Below are positions 7,096 through 13,598 of a DNA stretch of 13,598 bases, piece after piece (the stretch's first letter is position 1; each line of letters begins with the position of its first letter). The DNA comes from JAFGIT01 sp016929465 [NCBI: Candidatus Coatesbacteria bacterium] (GTDB lineage Bacteria; B130-G9): assembly GCA_016929465.1 (NCBI GenBank), contig JAFGIT010000348.1, positions 1 to 13,598 on the forward strand. The letters are read 5' to 3'. The translations under genes were made by a program, and so were the position numbers. The notes beneath the pieces were generated by a model, which did not search any database, had not been told where the DNA came from, and worked only from the letters and a program-made list of their open reading frames with translations.

Positions 7096-8871
7096 ATGAT
7101 AACTAAGCTGACGTTGCGAAATTTCAAAGGCATTCGAGAGCAGACCTTTGAGTTTTCGAGATTTGACCTGCTCGTAGGATCAAACAACTGCGGCAAGAGC
7201 ACGATCCTCCAGGCCCTAGCCATCTGGCAATTCTGCATTGACGAGTTTTGTCGGGTAAAGCGTGGCGGACGGAAAGGAGTTCAGGTTGTCCTGCCAAATT
7301 TTACCGCGCTTCCTGTTCCCGAGTTCGATCTTCTCTGGCTGGATCGAACAGATCGCAGATATACAAAAGAAGGCAATGGCCTTAAGCAGGAGTATATATT
7401 AATCGAAATCGGCGTGACATGGGAGCGAGAAAACGCTGAAGAGCATTTCTTTGAAGTTAAACTGCGCTATAACTCACCGCAGTCAGTATATGCTATCCCA
7501 TCTCAAGGTTGGGATAGTTTCCGAGAACTCGAAGAAAGTGAGTCTCTGCCCAAAATTGCCTATGTACCGCCATTTTCTGGGCTCGAACCTCACGAGGAGA
7601 GGCGTGATGACGCCCCAATTCGTGCTCAGATCGGTAAGGCACAGCCCGGCAGCGTCCTGAGAAATCTATTGCTGAAGGTCTGGCCTCCACCGACAAACGG
7701 CGATTCAGCACAGGACAGTGAAGACCGTGTGCCACCCAACGATTGGCTTGAGCTTCGGAGAATAATTAGTAAGTGGTTCTCAGTAGAGCTTCAGGAGCCC
7801 AAATACAGGCGTGGTGTTGATCAATATATCGAATGCTTGTATCGGGAAGGCGGAATGAGGCCCAGAAGAAAGGGAAGGAAGGACTTCTTCGATATTCAGT
7901 CCGGCGGAAGCGGTTTTCATCAAACGCTGACACTGCTTGCGTTCCTCTATGGCTACCGCCCAACGACCATCCTCCTTGATGAGCCTGATGCTCATTTGCA
8001 TGTAAGGCTGCAGAGGGAGATTCTCGATCATTTCAAGCGAAAATCGGAGGAACGGGGCATCCAGTTCCTAATCGCCACCCATGCAGAGGAATTGATTGGC
8101 GGAGTGGACGCCAGTCAGATAATCTCCCTCTTGGAGGAGTGCAATCCCAAGCGAGTTGAGTCAACCGCGGAAATCATTACCGCGATGGCCGAGCTTTCCA
8201 ATGCAGAGATCGCTGAGGTTCTTACATCACCATTCATGCTCTTCGTTGAGGGGGAGAATGACGCGAGGGTATTACGGGCCTGGGCGGCTCCTACCGCGGC
8301 GCAAGACATACTGGGCAAACTATGCTTCCATATAATGGGCGGCGGCTCCAAGAAGGAGATGAGGGACAATGCGGATCGGTATTTCACCGCGATGAAGCAA
8401 GTTGTGCCAAATGTGAGACGTCTGATGCTGTTCGATTTCGACACAGAAGAAGCAGCGTTCCATCCGGAGCCTGACAATCCTGTGCTCTTCGAGTGGAAGC
8501 GTAAGAACATCGACAATTACTTGCTGGTGCCGGACGTGTGGATACGCGCTGCGCTGAAATCACAGAATTTGCGAGACGATGATGTCTTTGCCCAACCGAT
8601 CAAGAGAGCAATCAGGGAGTTCTTCGAGGGAGAGAATCTATGTCTGCCGCCGGGGCAATCATGGCGAAGTGTGAGCGCGAGCATATTCAAAGTCGTGAAC
8701 GGCAAAAGCCTTCTCTATGAGGACAAAACATCTCTCTTCCAGCGATTGCGCACACTCAATCCATCGGTTGAGCTCATTCGCGAGACCATTGCATTGAACA
8801 TGGAGCCCGACGAGATCCATGAAGATGTTTACACCTTCTTCGAGAGATTGAGGATCGCGTTGAGGTCTTAG
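7096..8871 (+). CDS. AAA (ABC-type) ATPase fused to a TOPRIM-like domain, OLD-family-like; possible defence protein
   Basis: The N-terminal ATPase is SMC/RecF-like. Its Walker A is G28-SNNCGKS-T36, its ABC-signature-like motif is S269-GGSGFH, its Walker B is ILL-D295-E296-P, then D298-AHLH, and its H-loop has H329 (IATHAEE). The C-terminal half carries TOPRIM-type acidic motifs: E385 in FVEGENDARVL, D447-x-D449 in LMLFDFD, and R469-KNI-D473-NYLL. This arrangement is that of OLD nucleases, and it also resembles fused AriA-AriB (AAA plus DUF4435) proteins of PARIS. I cannot separate these by eye. Known members cut nucleic acids or trigger abortive infection, so a DNA- or RNA-cleaving anti-phage role is inference. 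ATG 7096 is the only start after the in-frame stop at 7039, and its ribosome-binding site is weak. It has its own promoter. No UvrD-like GajB or other partner gene is adjacent: the PPIase lies upstream and a convergent TPR gene lies 21 bp downstream. Confidence 0.85.
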   Translation: MITKLTLRNFKGIREQTFEFSRFDLLVGSNNCGKSTILQALAIWQFCIDEFCRVKRGGRKGVQVVLPNFTALPVPEFDLLWLDRTDRRYTKEGNGLKQEYILIEIGVTWERENAEEHFFEVKLRYNSPQSVYAIPSQGWDSFRELEESESLPKIAYVPPFSGLEPHEERRDDAPIRAQIGKAQPGSVLRNLLLKVWPPPTNGDSAQDSEDRVPPNDWLELRRIISKWFSVELQEPKYRRGVDQYIECLYREGGMRPRRKGRKDFFDIQSGGSGFHQTLTLLAFLYGYRPTTILLDEPDAHLHVRLQREILDHFKRKSEERGIQFLIATHAEELIGGVDASQIISLLEECNPKRVESTAEIITAMAELSNAEIAEVLTSPFMLFVEGENDARVLRAWAAPTAAQDILGKLCFHIMGGGSKKEMRDNADRYFTAMKQVVPNVRRLMLFDFDTEEAAFHPEPDNPVLFEWKRKNIDNYLLVPDVWIRAALKSQNLRDDDVFAQPIKRAIREFFEGENLCLPPGQSWRSVSASIFKVVNGKSLLYEDKTSLFQRLRTLNPSVELIRETIALNMEPDEIHEDVYTFFERLRIALRS

Positions 8872-8910
8872 GGAGCCCTATAGCCGCCCTGCCTAGCTGG
8901 GCTTCTTCAC
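8872..8910. terminator. Possible bidirectional terminator between convergent genes
   Basis: AGCCC (8874-8878) pairs with GGGCT (8899-8903), with a further TAG/CTA pairing inside an imperfect stem. The flank on the plus strand is TTCTTC. The element lies at the convergent junction of the ATPase gene and the TPR gene and runs into the 3' end of the latter. The pairing is modest, so the call is tentative. Confidence 0.3.
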
Positions 8911-10059
8911 CTTGTTCTTGCGGTCGATCTGCTCTTGACTTGATTTCATGCCCTTTGTGGCATCATCGTTGTCCGGTTCTATCGAAAGCACTTTCTTATA
9001 GGTCTCGAGCGCCTTTTCAAATCTGTCTTGCTTGTAATAGCAGTGTGCGAGCATTAGCAAAGGCTGGAAGCTATGACGGCAATCATAGACCCTCTTATAA
9101 TATCCCTCTGCCACCATGAATTGACGGCTTTCATAGTAGATGCTGGCAAGAAGATTCGCCGCTGTGCAAGCGCCGCCGTTGTCCAAATCGAAGACCTTCT
9201 TCAAATCGGGGACCGCCTTGTCCGGCTTATTGAGCCCTTGATACGCCTTTCCGCGAAGAAGATATCCCCTGTAGTCATTCGCGGAGACGACAGTCATCTT
9301 GGTCGCGGTGGATATTGCCGCCTCATACTCGTGAGAGCCAAGCTGAGATGAGCCGAGGGTGTAGAGCGCGTCGGCGTTTCCGGGCTGCTCGGCAAGCACG
9401 AGCGTGATTATATTCATCGCTTCCCTATACTTGCCCTCGCGCTGATAGGAATCCGCGAGTTTCAATTGCGCTCGGGTGTCCTTTGGATCCAACTCGTGTG
9501 CGCGGCTCAAGAATTTTATGGCCTCGGCATGTTGCCCCAAGGAACGTAGAACGAGTCCGTAAAGATAATTGTAGTCGAAAGCCTTCTCCCCAGCGTCCTT
9601 CATCTTCGAGAGCACATCGGCGGCCTTCTTATACTTGCGGAGCTTCACATACGCCGTTGCTAATTGGTAGCCGGCAGAATAATCGCCGGGTTTGTAGGCA
9701 AGTCCCTGCTCGAATGATTCGGTAGCCTGGAGGTACTCCTTTCTCTTCATATACATCGAGCCCAACATGAAGAGGACCGAGTAGTCGTCCGGTTTTAGAG
9801 TCTTGCATTTGACAAGAGCCTGAATAGCCTCGGTGTCTTTTTTCTGCTTTGCCAGGATGAGTGCCCTCAGATAAATGTACTTACGATTCTCCGGCTCCTT
9901 CGCTATCGCTGCATCTATGGACTTCTCCGCAGCGCTGTAGTCCTTCGCCTGGTAAGAATCGTATGCAGCTTTGTATTCCTCGACGTCCTGCGAGAACAGG
10001 GAAAAGGATAGGACCGACAAAAAGAGCGCGAGTCCTATCGAGTAAGCTCTAGTCTTCAT
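8893..10059 (-). CDS. Exported tetratricopeptide-repeat protein
   Basis: The protein is 388 residues long from ATG (reverse complement of 10057-10059). A GTG two codons upstream (10063-10065) is possible, but AGGCGG sits 5 nt before the ATG, which favours the ATG. Residues 1-24 form a signal peptide (KTR, then IGLALFLSVLSFSLFSQ). About ten TPR units fill roughly residues 28-375, with repeated A-x-x-x-x-x-x-x-x-L-x-P-x-x-x-x-x-x-x-L-x-x-x-Y signatures (for example ALETYKKVLSIEPDN). The tail is basic. TPR arrays are protein-binding scaffolds, so this is probably a periplasmic or surface-associated assembly factor with no catalytic role visible. It is the last gene of the minus-strand cluster, after a 79-nt gap from the DksA-like gene, and could be co-transcribed or use the weak promoter described separately. 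Confidence 0.85.
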   Translation of the reverse strand: MKTRAYSIGLALFLSVLSFSLFSQDVEEYKAAYDSYQAKDYSAAEKSIDAAIAKEPENRKYIYLRALILAKQKKDTEAIQALVKCKTLKPDDYSVLFMLGSMYMKRKEYLQATESFEQGLAYKPGDYSAGYQLATAYVKLRKYKKAADVLSKMKDAGEKAFDYNYLYGLVLRSLGQHAEAIKFLSRAHELDPKDTRAQLKLADSYQREGKYREAMNIITLVLAEQPGNADALYTLGSSQLGSHEYEAAISTATKMTVVSANDYRGYLLRGKAYQGLNKPDKAVPDLKKVFDLDNGGACTAANLLASIYYESRQFMVAEGYYKRVYDCRHSFQPLLMLAHCYYKQDRFEKALETYKKVLSIEPDNDDATKGMKSSQEQIDRKNKVKKPS

Positions 10060-10081
10060 AACCACCGCCTATGTGCATTTT

Positions 10082-10111
10082 CTACGAAAACGGTCCCCCT
10101 GAATGCAAAAG
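10082..10111 (-). promoter_or_regulatory. Weak candidate promoter for the exported TPR gene
   Basis: On the minus strand TTGCAT lies 18 bp before TAGAAA, between the DksA-like gene and the TPR gene. The same stretch has nested inverted repeats: TTTTC-tac-GAAAA, and outer arms TGCATT and AATGCA. The boxes are poor matches, so this could equally be a processing or regulatory hairpin within an operon transcript. Confidence 0.25.
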
Positions 10112-10138
10112 CGACTCGGGGCTTAGTTGGATCGCCAC

Positions 10139-10495
10139 TCAGGACTCGTCCGATTCCTGGTCCTGCTTGCAATCGATGCATAAGGTCGCGACTGGTCTCG
10201 CCTCGAGCCGGTCGGCGCCGATATCGCCACCGCAGCTCTCACAGATGCCATAAACACCCTTTTCGATCTTCGCGAGCGACTCATCGATCTTGGAAAGAAG
10301 CTTCTGCTCCCGGTCACGCAACCGGAGCTTCAATGACCTGGCAGACTCATCGGACGCAATATCAGCAAAATCGCCTGATTCGCGCCTAATATCGTCACAC
10401 GATTCCTTCAAAGTCCTTGCCGCCTCTTCGAGCAACGCTGCTCTGCGTTCTGAGAGGATCTTTTTGAATTTTTTCAGTTCATCTGTACTCAGCAT
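10139..10495 (-). CDS. DksA/TraR-family C4 zinc-finger protein
   Basis: The 118-residue protein has an N-terminal coiled-coil hairpin with the tip motif D42-FA-D45-I-A47, matching the DxxDxA motif by which DksA acts in the RNA polymerase secondary channel. A C4 zinc finger follows: C85-x2-C88-x17-C106-x2-C109 (GICESCGG and LCIDCK). DksA proteins modulate transcription initiation, often with ppGpp. At 118 residues it is shorter than enterobacterial DksA (about 151) but longer than TraR, as in many generic DksA/TraR-family members, so a strict orthologue claim is not made. The start ATG is 12 nt after the stop of the phosphohexomutase gene. The probable Shine-Dalgarno sequence (GAGG within GTGAGG) overlaps that stop, suggesting translational coupling. 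Confidence 0.93.
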   Translation of the reverse strand: MLSTDELKKFKKILSERRAALLEEAARTLKESCDDIRRESGDFADIASDESARSLKLRLRDREQKLLSKIDESLAKIEKGVYGICESCGGDIGADRLEARPVATLCIDCKQDQESDES

Positions 10496-10507
10496 TTGCC
10501 ATGCGCC

Positions 10508-11899
10508 TCACAAAGCTTTAGAGATCTCGACTGACGGATAATTTGCCAGGCGACGCTTGAAATCGGCCTTAATGGCCTCGAGCAATTCTTCCGTCTCGGC
10601 CTCGAATCTCAGCACCAATACGGGCTGAGTGTTCGAAGCACGAATCAGTCCCCAACCTTTATCAAACACAACTCTCGCGCCATCTATGTCGATAACCTTG
10701 TGGTCTTTCTTAAGTTCCTTCGCAATAGCCTCGACTACTCTGAACTTGTCTTCATCCGGGCAAGCCACTCGAATCTCGGGCGTATTGTAGGTCTTGGGCA
10801 ACGAGTCAATCATCTCCCCGAGGCCTTCACGTGCTGCGGCAAGAATCTCGGCCAACCTGCAAGCACCGTATAGTGCATCGTCATAGCCAAGGTATCTATC
10901 CGCGAAGTACATGTGGCCGCTCATCTCTCCCGCTAAGAGAGCCTTCTCATCAATGACTTTGCGCTCGATGAGCGAGTGACCCGTTCGCCACATGATCGAC
11001 TTGCCACCGAGACGCTCTATCTCCTGCTCGAGGATATAAGAGCATTTGACCTCTGATATCACCTTCGCGCCCGGATTGCTCGCTATGACCTGCCTTGCGT
11101 AGAGCAAAAGCAGGATGTCTCCCCAAATCGGGCGGCCCTTTTCATCGACGACGCCAATGCGATCTGCGTCACCATCAAAGGCGATCCCCGCCATTGCACA
11201 GGTTTCGACGACCTTTTGAGAAAGCGCCTCGAGGTTCTCCTCGACGGTCGGGTCCGGGAAGTGATTGGGGAAGCTGCCATCGAAGTCGCAAAAAAGCGGG
11301 ACCACTTCGCAGCCCATCCGTTTCAGGATGGCTGGCCCGAGCTCGCTCGCGGTACCGTTCCCCGCATCGACGACCACCTTCACCTTCCGTCCGGATTCCA
11401 TACCGATCATGTCAATCGGACCATCGAATAGATAATCTACGTAGTCATCCTCAACCTGCCGCGTGGACAATTCCCCGCGTCCGGATGTAAAATCGCCTTT
11501 CTCAATGATCCCCCGCAGGCCCTGGATCTCCTCGCCGAAGATCGTGTGCTTGCCCTTGCAGATTTTGAAGCCATTGAATTGAGGCGGATTGTGGCTTCCG
11601 GTGATCATAATGCCACCGTCCAAATCGAGATGATGCAAGGAGAAGTAGAACACCGGGGTCGGCACGAGCCCAATGTCGGTTACGTTGCAGCCGGTGGATA
11701 GGATCGCCTCGATCAGGATTTCGGAAAAACCTGGCGACGATAGCCTGACATCTCTTCCAACAACAACGTCATGGAGACCACTGCCCATTATTTCCGTCCC
11801 GAAAGCTCTGCCAATGCTCGCAATGACTTCCGGCATAAGGTCCTGATCAACGGTCCCGCGGATGTCATACTCTCTGAAAATCTGAGGATTAATTCCCAT
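10508..11899 (-). CDS. algC: Phosphomannomutase/phosphoglucomutase (AlgC-type)
   Basis: This cytoplasmic alpha-D-phosphohexomutase interconverts hexose 1- and 6-phosphates (mannose or glucose). It feeds GDP-mannose, UDP-glucose and so LPS, capsule or other polysaccharide synthesis. All four active-site signatures are present. The phosphoserine loop is T100-G-S102-H-N-P. The metal site is D242-G-D244-A-D246-R. The sugar-recognition loop is G324-E-M-S-G-H329. The phosphate-binding loop is R420-A-S-N-T-Q. The 463-residue length and the positions D242, D244, D246 and E325/H329 coincide with what I recall for Pseudomonas AlgC. The phosphoserine, however, is S102 here rather than S108. It starts 12 nt after the stop of the membrane TPR gene, with a weak AGGG ribosome site. 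The symbol reflects family similarity, and the actual substrate preference is unproven. Confidence 0.94.
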   Translation of the reverse strand: MGINPQIFREYDIRGTVDQDLMPEVIASIGRAFGTEIMGSGLHDVVVGRDVRLSSPGFSEILIEAILSTGCNVTDIGLVPTPVFYFSLHHLDLDGGIMITGSHNPPQFNGFKICKGKHTIFGEEIQGLRGIIEKGDFTSGRGELSTRQVEDDYVDYLFDGPIDMIGMESGRKVKVVVDAGNGTASELGPAILKRMGCEVVPLFCDFDGSFPNHFPDPTVEENLEALSQKVVETCAMAGIAFDGDADRIGVVDEKGRPIWGDILLLLYARQVIASNPGAKVISEVKCSYILEQEIERLGGKSIMWRTGHSLIERKVIDEKALLAGEMSGHMYFADRYLGYDDALYGACRLAEILAAAREGLGEMIDSLPKTYNTPEIRVACPDEDKFRVVEAIAKELKKDHKVIDIDGARVVFDKGWGLIRASNTQPVLVLRFEAETEELLEAIKADFKRRLANYPSVEISKAL

Positions 11900-11911
11900 G
11901 ACCCGGCCCTG

Positions 11912-12868
11912 CTAATTCGAATCGGCTTCGTTGGCGGCGGGCTTGTCGTCCGCGCCGGCGGTGTCAACGCTGATCGTGCGCTCTCCATCTTTGTCGCCTC
12001 CGACCACGACTCGCTGGACCTTGCTTGGATCGAAGCCAGGCGGCAATTTCGACATATCGGCACCCATTCCAGGAGCACCTGGGACTCCCGATGCGTCCGG
12101 CCCCTCTATTCGTTTCAGCTCGCTATCGGCCTCTCTCTGCCATTGAGAGCCAGGATAAAGCGTTGCGACCTTCGTATAAATGTCCTTGGCCGAGTCGAGT
12201 TGCTTGTTGTTCTCGTAAATCTCCGCGAGGCTGAAATAATACGGGGCAACTCTCATCGCACCCTCATGCTTCTCTAGAAGCTCTTTGTATGTCTTGGTCG
12301 CATCGTCGAGCTCTCCGAGTTCCTCCTGGGTCTTCGCGAGATTAGCCCTGCAAAGAGCATCATAATTACCATCCGGATATTCCTTGAGATACTCCTCGAA
12401 CGCTGCAATAGCAGAGCGATAATCCCCCAGCTCGAAGTGGATGATCCCGATGTAGAAGATCGCCCTTTCGAGGCTCGGTGAGCCCGAGTAATTCGCCTTG
12501 AGCTCCTTGAACTTGGCGAGAGAGTCCTCGAGAAGGGAGCGTCTCTCTGCAAGTCGCTCGGCTATAGGCTTTTTCGGCTCCTGCTCTTCGTCCGTGGGCT
12601 TATCTTCAACGGTGAGGTCTATGTCCATCGCCTGGTTGTATAGGTCCGCGCCCTGGTATTCGAGCTGTGAAGCCCCCTCCAGCCTTCCGCGGTCGTAGGA
12701 TTTGTATCCGAAGACCAGCGCCAACACAACCGCGACGGCCAATGCAGCGAAGGCGATGAACTTGCCGTTGTCCCTTGCGAAATCAATAGCGTGCGTGAGA
12801 AGGTCCTTTGGGACGGCCTGATCCTGGCTCTTGACCTTCTTTTTCACCTTGATTGTTCTTTTGACCAA
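11912..12868 (-). CDS. Inner-membrane-anchored TPR protein (YfgM/tetratricopeptide_21-like)
   Basis: The protein has 318 residues. It has a basic cytoplasmic N-terminus (VKRTIKVKKKVK) and one transmembrane helix at about 36-54. A charged linker follows, then about four TPR units (roughly 113-245; for example YRSAIAAFEEYLKEYP). The tail is Gly/Pro/Asp-rich and probably disordered (about 255-318). The single N-terminal membrane segment plus TPRs resembles YfgM, a SecYEG-associated periplasmic chaperone, and generic BamD/YbgF-type TPR proteins. The precise family is inference. The start is TTG (reverse complement of 12866-12868). It is well supported by GAGGAGGG about 6 nt upstream, and there is no nearby in-frame ATG. 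It is the first gene of the cluster that continues into the phosphohexomutase, DksA-like and exported TPR genes. Confidence 0.87.
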   Translation of the reverse strand: MVKRTIKVKKKVKSQDQAVPKDLLTHAIDFARDNGKFIAFAALAVAVVLALVFGYKSYDRGRLEGASQLEYQGADLYNQAMDIDLTVEDKPTDEEQEPKKPIAERLAERRSLLEDSLAKFKELKANYSGSPSLERAIFYIGIIHFELGDYRSAIAAFEEYLKEYPDGNYDALCRANLAKTQEELGELDDATKTYKELLEKHEGAMRVAPYYFSLAEIYENNKQLDSAKDIYTKVATLYPGSQWQREADSELKRIEGPDASGVPGAPGMGADMSKLPPGFDPSKVQRVVVGGDKDGERTISVDTAGADDKPAANEADSN

Positions 12869-12939
12869 TTTTATCCCTCCTCAGCGCCCGAGATGAGAAC
12901 AGCACTCCCGGAGCATGACTACCTTAATTTTGCGTGCGA

Positions 12940-12968
12940 ACAATATCAGACCGATCTCCATAAGGCAA
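12940..12968 (-). promoter_or_regulatory. Candidate promoter of the minus-strand TPR/phosphohexomutase/DksA cluster
   Basis: On the minus strand TTGCCT (reverse complement of 12963-12968) and TATTGT (reverse complement of 12940-12945) are 17 bp apart, each matching the consensus at four of six positions. This would give a leader of about 65 nt before the TTG start at 12868. Confidence 0.4.
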
Positions 12969-13240
12969 ATACAACGAAGATTCCCCGCTAATCATGGCCT
13001 GCTTGGCTCATTTCAGCGGTCTGGCCTCGCCTATGTCTATACTTTGCCGCACAGAGTCAAATCCATAATCACTCCCTGCAATCGGCTCAATCGCGTCGCC
13101 CCCGGCCGCGGTTGTATGTGAAACAATAGACTCTGCCTTGAAGCCTCAACACGTTTGGGAGCCGAGGCAACATGCGGCGTTTTCCCGCCTCCTCATTCGG
13201 CACCATCAGGAACGGGTCAAACCCGCATGATCTTTCGACT

Positions 13241-13268
13241 TTGAATTGCGATATATGGCTGCTATTCT
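13241..13268 (+). promoter_or_regulatory. Candidate promoter of the cohesin-like gene
   Basis: TTGAAT (13241-13246) and TATTCT (13263-13268) are 16 bp apart. The leader would be about 70 nt and ends in the strong AGGAGG ribosome site at 13333-13338. Confidence 0.45.
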
Positions 13269-13344
13269 ACTGAACAGGTTTTGGGCAAAATGACCCGACC
13301 CGTGCAGCGGACAAATGGGCATACGGTCTATCAGGAGGATAACA

Positions 13345-13598
13345 ATGCCGAGAACAGGTATTATCACCATTCCACTGGCCATGTTATTGCTTGCGACGGG
13401 CCTCTTCGCGGCAGAGGTCAAGGCTCGCGACATGTTTGCGCAGCCCGAGACGCAGAGGCCACTGTCGATAGCCGTATATGACGTCCCGGACTTGGCGGGG
13501 GCAGACCTTGCCGTATCGTTCGACACCCAATTCATCTCCGCAAAGGGGGCCTTCTTAGGTGACCTCTTGACCGCATCTTCGCACGAGTTTCTGAAGGC
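13345..13598 (+). CDS. Secreted protein with N-terminal cohesin-like domain (partial, runs off the window)
   Basis: Eighty-four codons are visible before the window ends, with no stop. AGGAGG (13333-13338) lies 6 nt before the ATG, an optimal ribosome site. Residues 1-22 or so form a signal peptide (PRTGIITIPLAMLLLATGLFA). From about residue 40 the sequence LSIAVYDVPDLAGADLAV, then SFDTQF, SAKGAF and LGDLL, follows the start of cohesin-type domains: a beta strand, V-x-x-L-x-G-A, Y/F-D-x-x, and a G-x-L-L turn. Such domains occur in cellulosomal scaffoldins. They are also widespread in non-cellulosomal surface proteins of uncultured bacteria, often with a C-terminal dockerin or sorting tag. The domain call rests on about 45 residues, so it is tentative. 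The open reading frame, start and signal peptide are solid. Confidence 0.7.
   Translation, partial: MPRTGIITIPLAMLLLATGLFAAEVKARDMFAQPETQRPLSIAVYDVPDLAGADLAVSFDTQFISAKGAFLGDLLTASSHEFLK

Larger units (their letters stand above)
12869..13344. other. Divergent intergenic region before the cohesin-like gene
   Basis: This 476-bp stretch has no credible gene. It contains one candidate promoter on each strand. It also has several short inverted repeats: GCCTC at 13143-13147 and 13187-13191, both complementary to GAGGC at 13164-13168, and CGGGT-CAA-ACCCG at 13213-13225. Short open frames here lack ribosome sites and domain-like composition. No tRNA cloverleaf was found. Confidence 0.6.

Noticed and set aside
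6034-8892. A two-gene Gabija or PARIS operon around the ATPase
   Set aside because: The upstream neighbour is a PPIase under separate control and the downstream neighbour is a convergent TPR gene. No helicase or second effector gene is present.
10290-10541. Plus-strand open frame opposite the DksA-like gene
   Set aside because: It is antisense to a gene with a complete zinc finger and DxxDxA motif and is Ser-rich with no domain signal.
13036-13060. Minus-strand TTGACT (13055-13060) with TATAGA (13036-13041) as a promoter
   Set aside because: The spacer is only 13 bp, too short for a sigma70 promoter. The pair at 12940-12968 is better spaced and closer to the gene.
13143-13191. Mutually exclusive GCCTC/GAGGC hairpins as a riboswitch or attenuator
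   Set aside because: The stems are only 5 bp, expected by chance in GC-rich DNA, and they lie upstream of the predicted transcription start of the cohesin-like gene.
13213-13225. CGGGTCAAACCCG as a tRNA T-arm or terminator
   Set aside because: The loop is 3 nt, there is no acceptor or anticodon arm nearby, and no T-run follows.
13206-13535. 109-codon minus-strand open frame
   Set aside because: It overlaps the cohesin-like gene, which has a strong AGGAGG site, a signal peptide and domain-like sequence. The minus frame has none of these.

Overview
The window looks like a chromosomal segment of an uncultivated Gram-negative (diderm) bacterium of moderate GC content. The evidence is a SurA/PpiC-type exported chaperone, an inner-membrane-anchored TPR protein, a DksA-like zinc-finger protein, an AlgC-type phosphohexomutase, and several large proteins with signal peptides. 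A phylum cannot be assigned from sequence alone. The start of a cohesin-like surface protein and a DUF3344-like domain fit poorly characterised environmental lineages. TTG start codons are frequent: two are forced (miaB and the TPR protein at 11912-12868) and one is likely (the PpiC-like gene).

Layout. (1) 1-130 is non-coding and holds a 7-bp tandem repeat abutting the miaB stop. (2) miaB (minus, 131-1453) encodes a radical-SAM tRNA methylthiotransferase with all six cluster cysteines. (3) 1454-1848 is a divergent intergenic region with a stem-loop and a good sigma70-type promoter. (4) 1849-4659 (plus) encodes a secreted 936-residue protein: a DUF3344-like N-terminal beta domain, then 23 degenerate I-E-x-K-L-D motifs, then a small helical C-terminal domain. 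A strong terminator-like hairpin follows it. (5) 4751-6037 and 6034-6930 (plus) form an overlapping pair: a membrane-anchored HEAT-repeat protein and a parvulin-type peptidyl-prolyl isomerase. (6) 7096-8871 (plus) is a stand-alone AAA ATPase with a C-terminal TOPRIM-like domain (OLD-like, or fused PARIS-like), with its own promoter. (7) 12868-8893 (minus) is a likely operon, in transcription order: membrane TPR protein, phosphomannomutase/phosphoglucomutase, DksA/TraR zinc-finger protein, exported TPR protein. (8) 12869-13344 is a second divergent regulatory region. (9) 13345 to the window end is a partial gene for a secreted protein starting with a cohesin-like domain.

Several products act in or across the envelope: the repeat protein, the HEAT protein, the PPIase, both TPR proteins and the cohesin-like protein. 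The PPIase and TPR proteins plausibly help export or assemble surface proteins, but that link is inference from neighbourhood. The two items most worth following up are the I-E-x-K-L-D repeat protein and the lone ATPase-TOPRIM protein, a plausible single-gene defence candidate. No CRISPR array, insertion sequence, tRNA or rRNA was seen.
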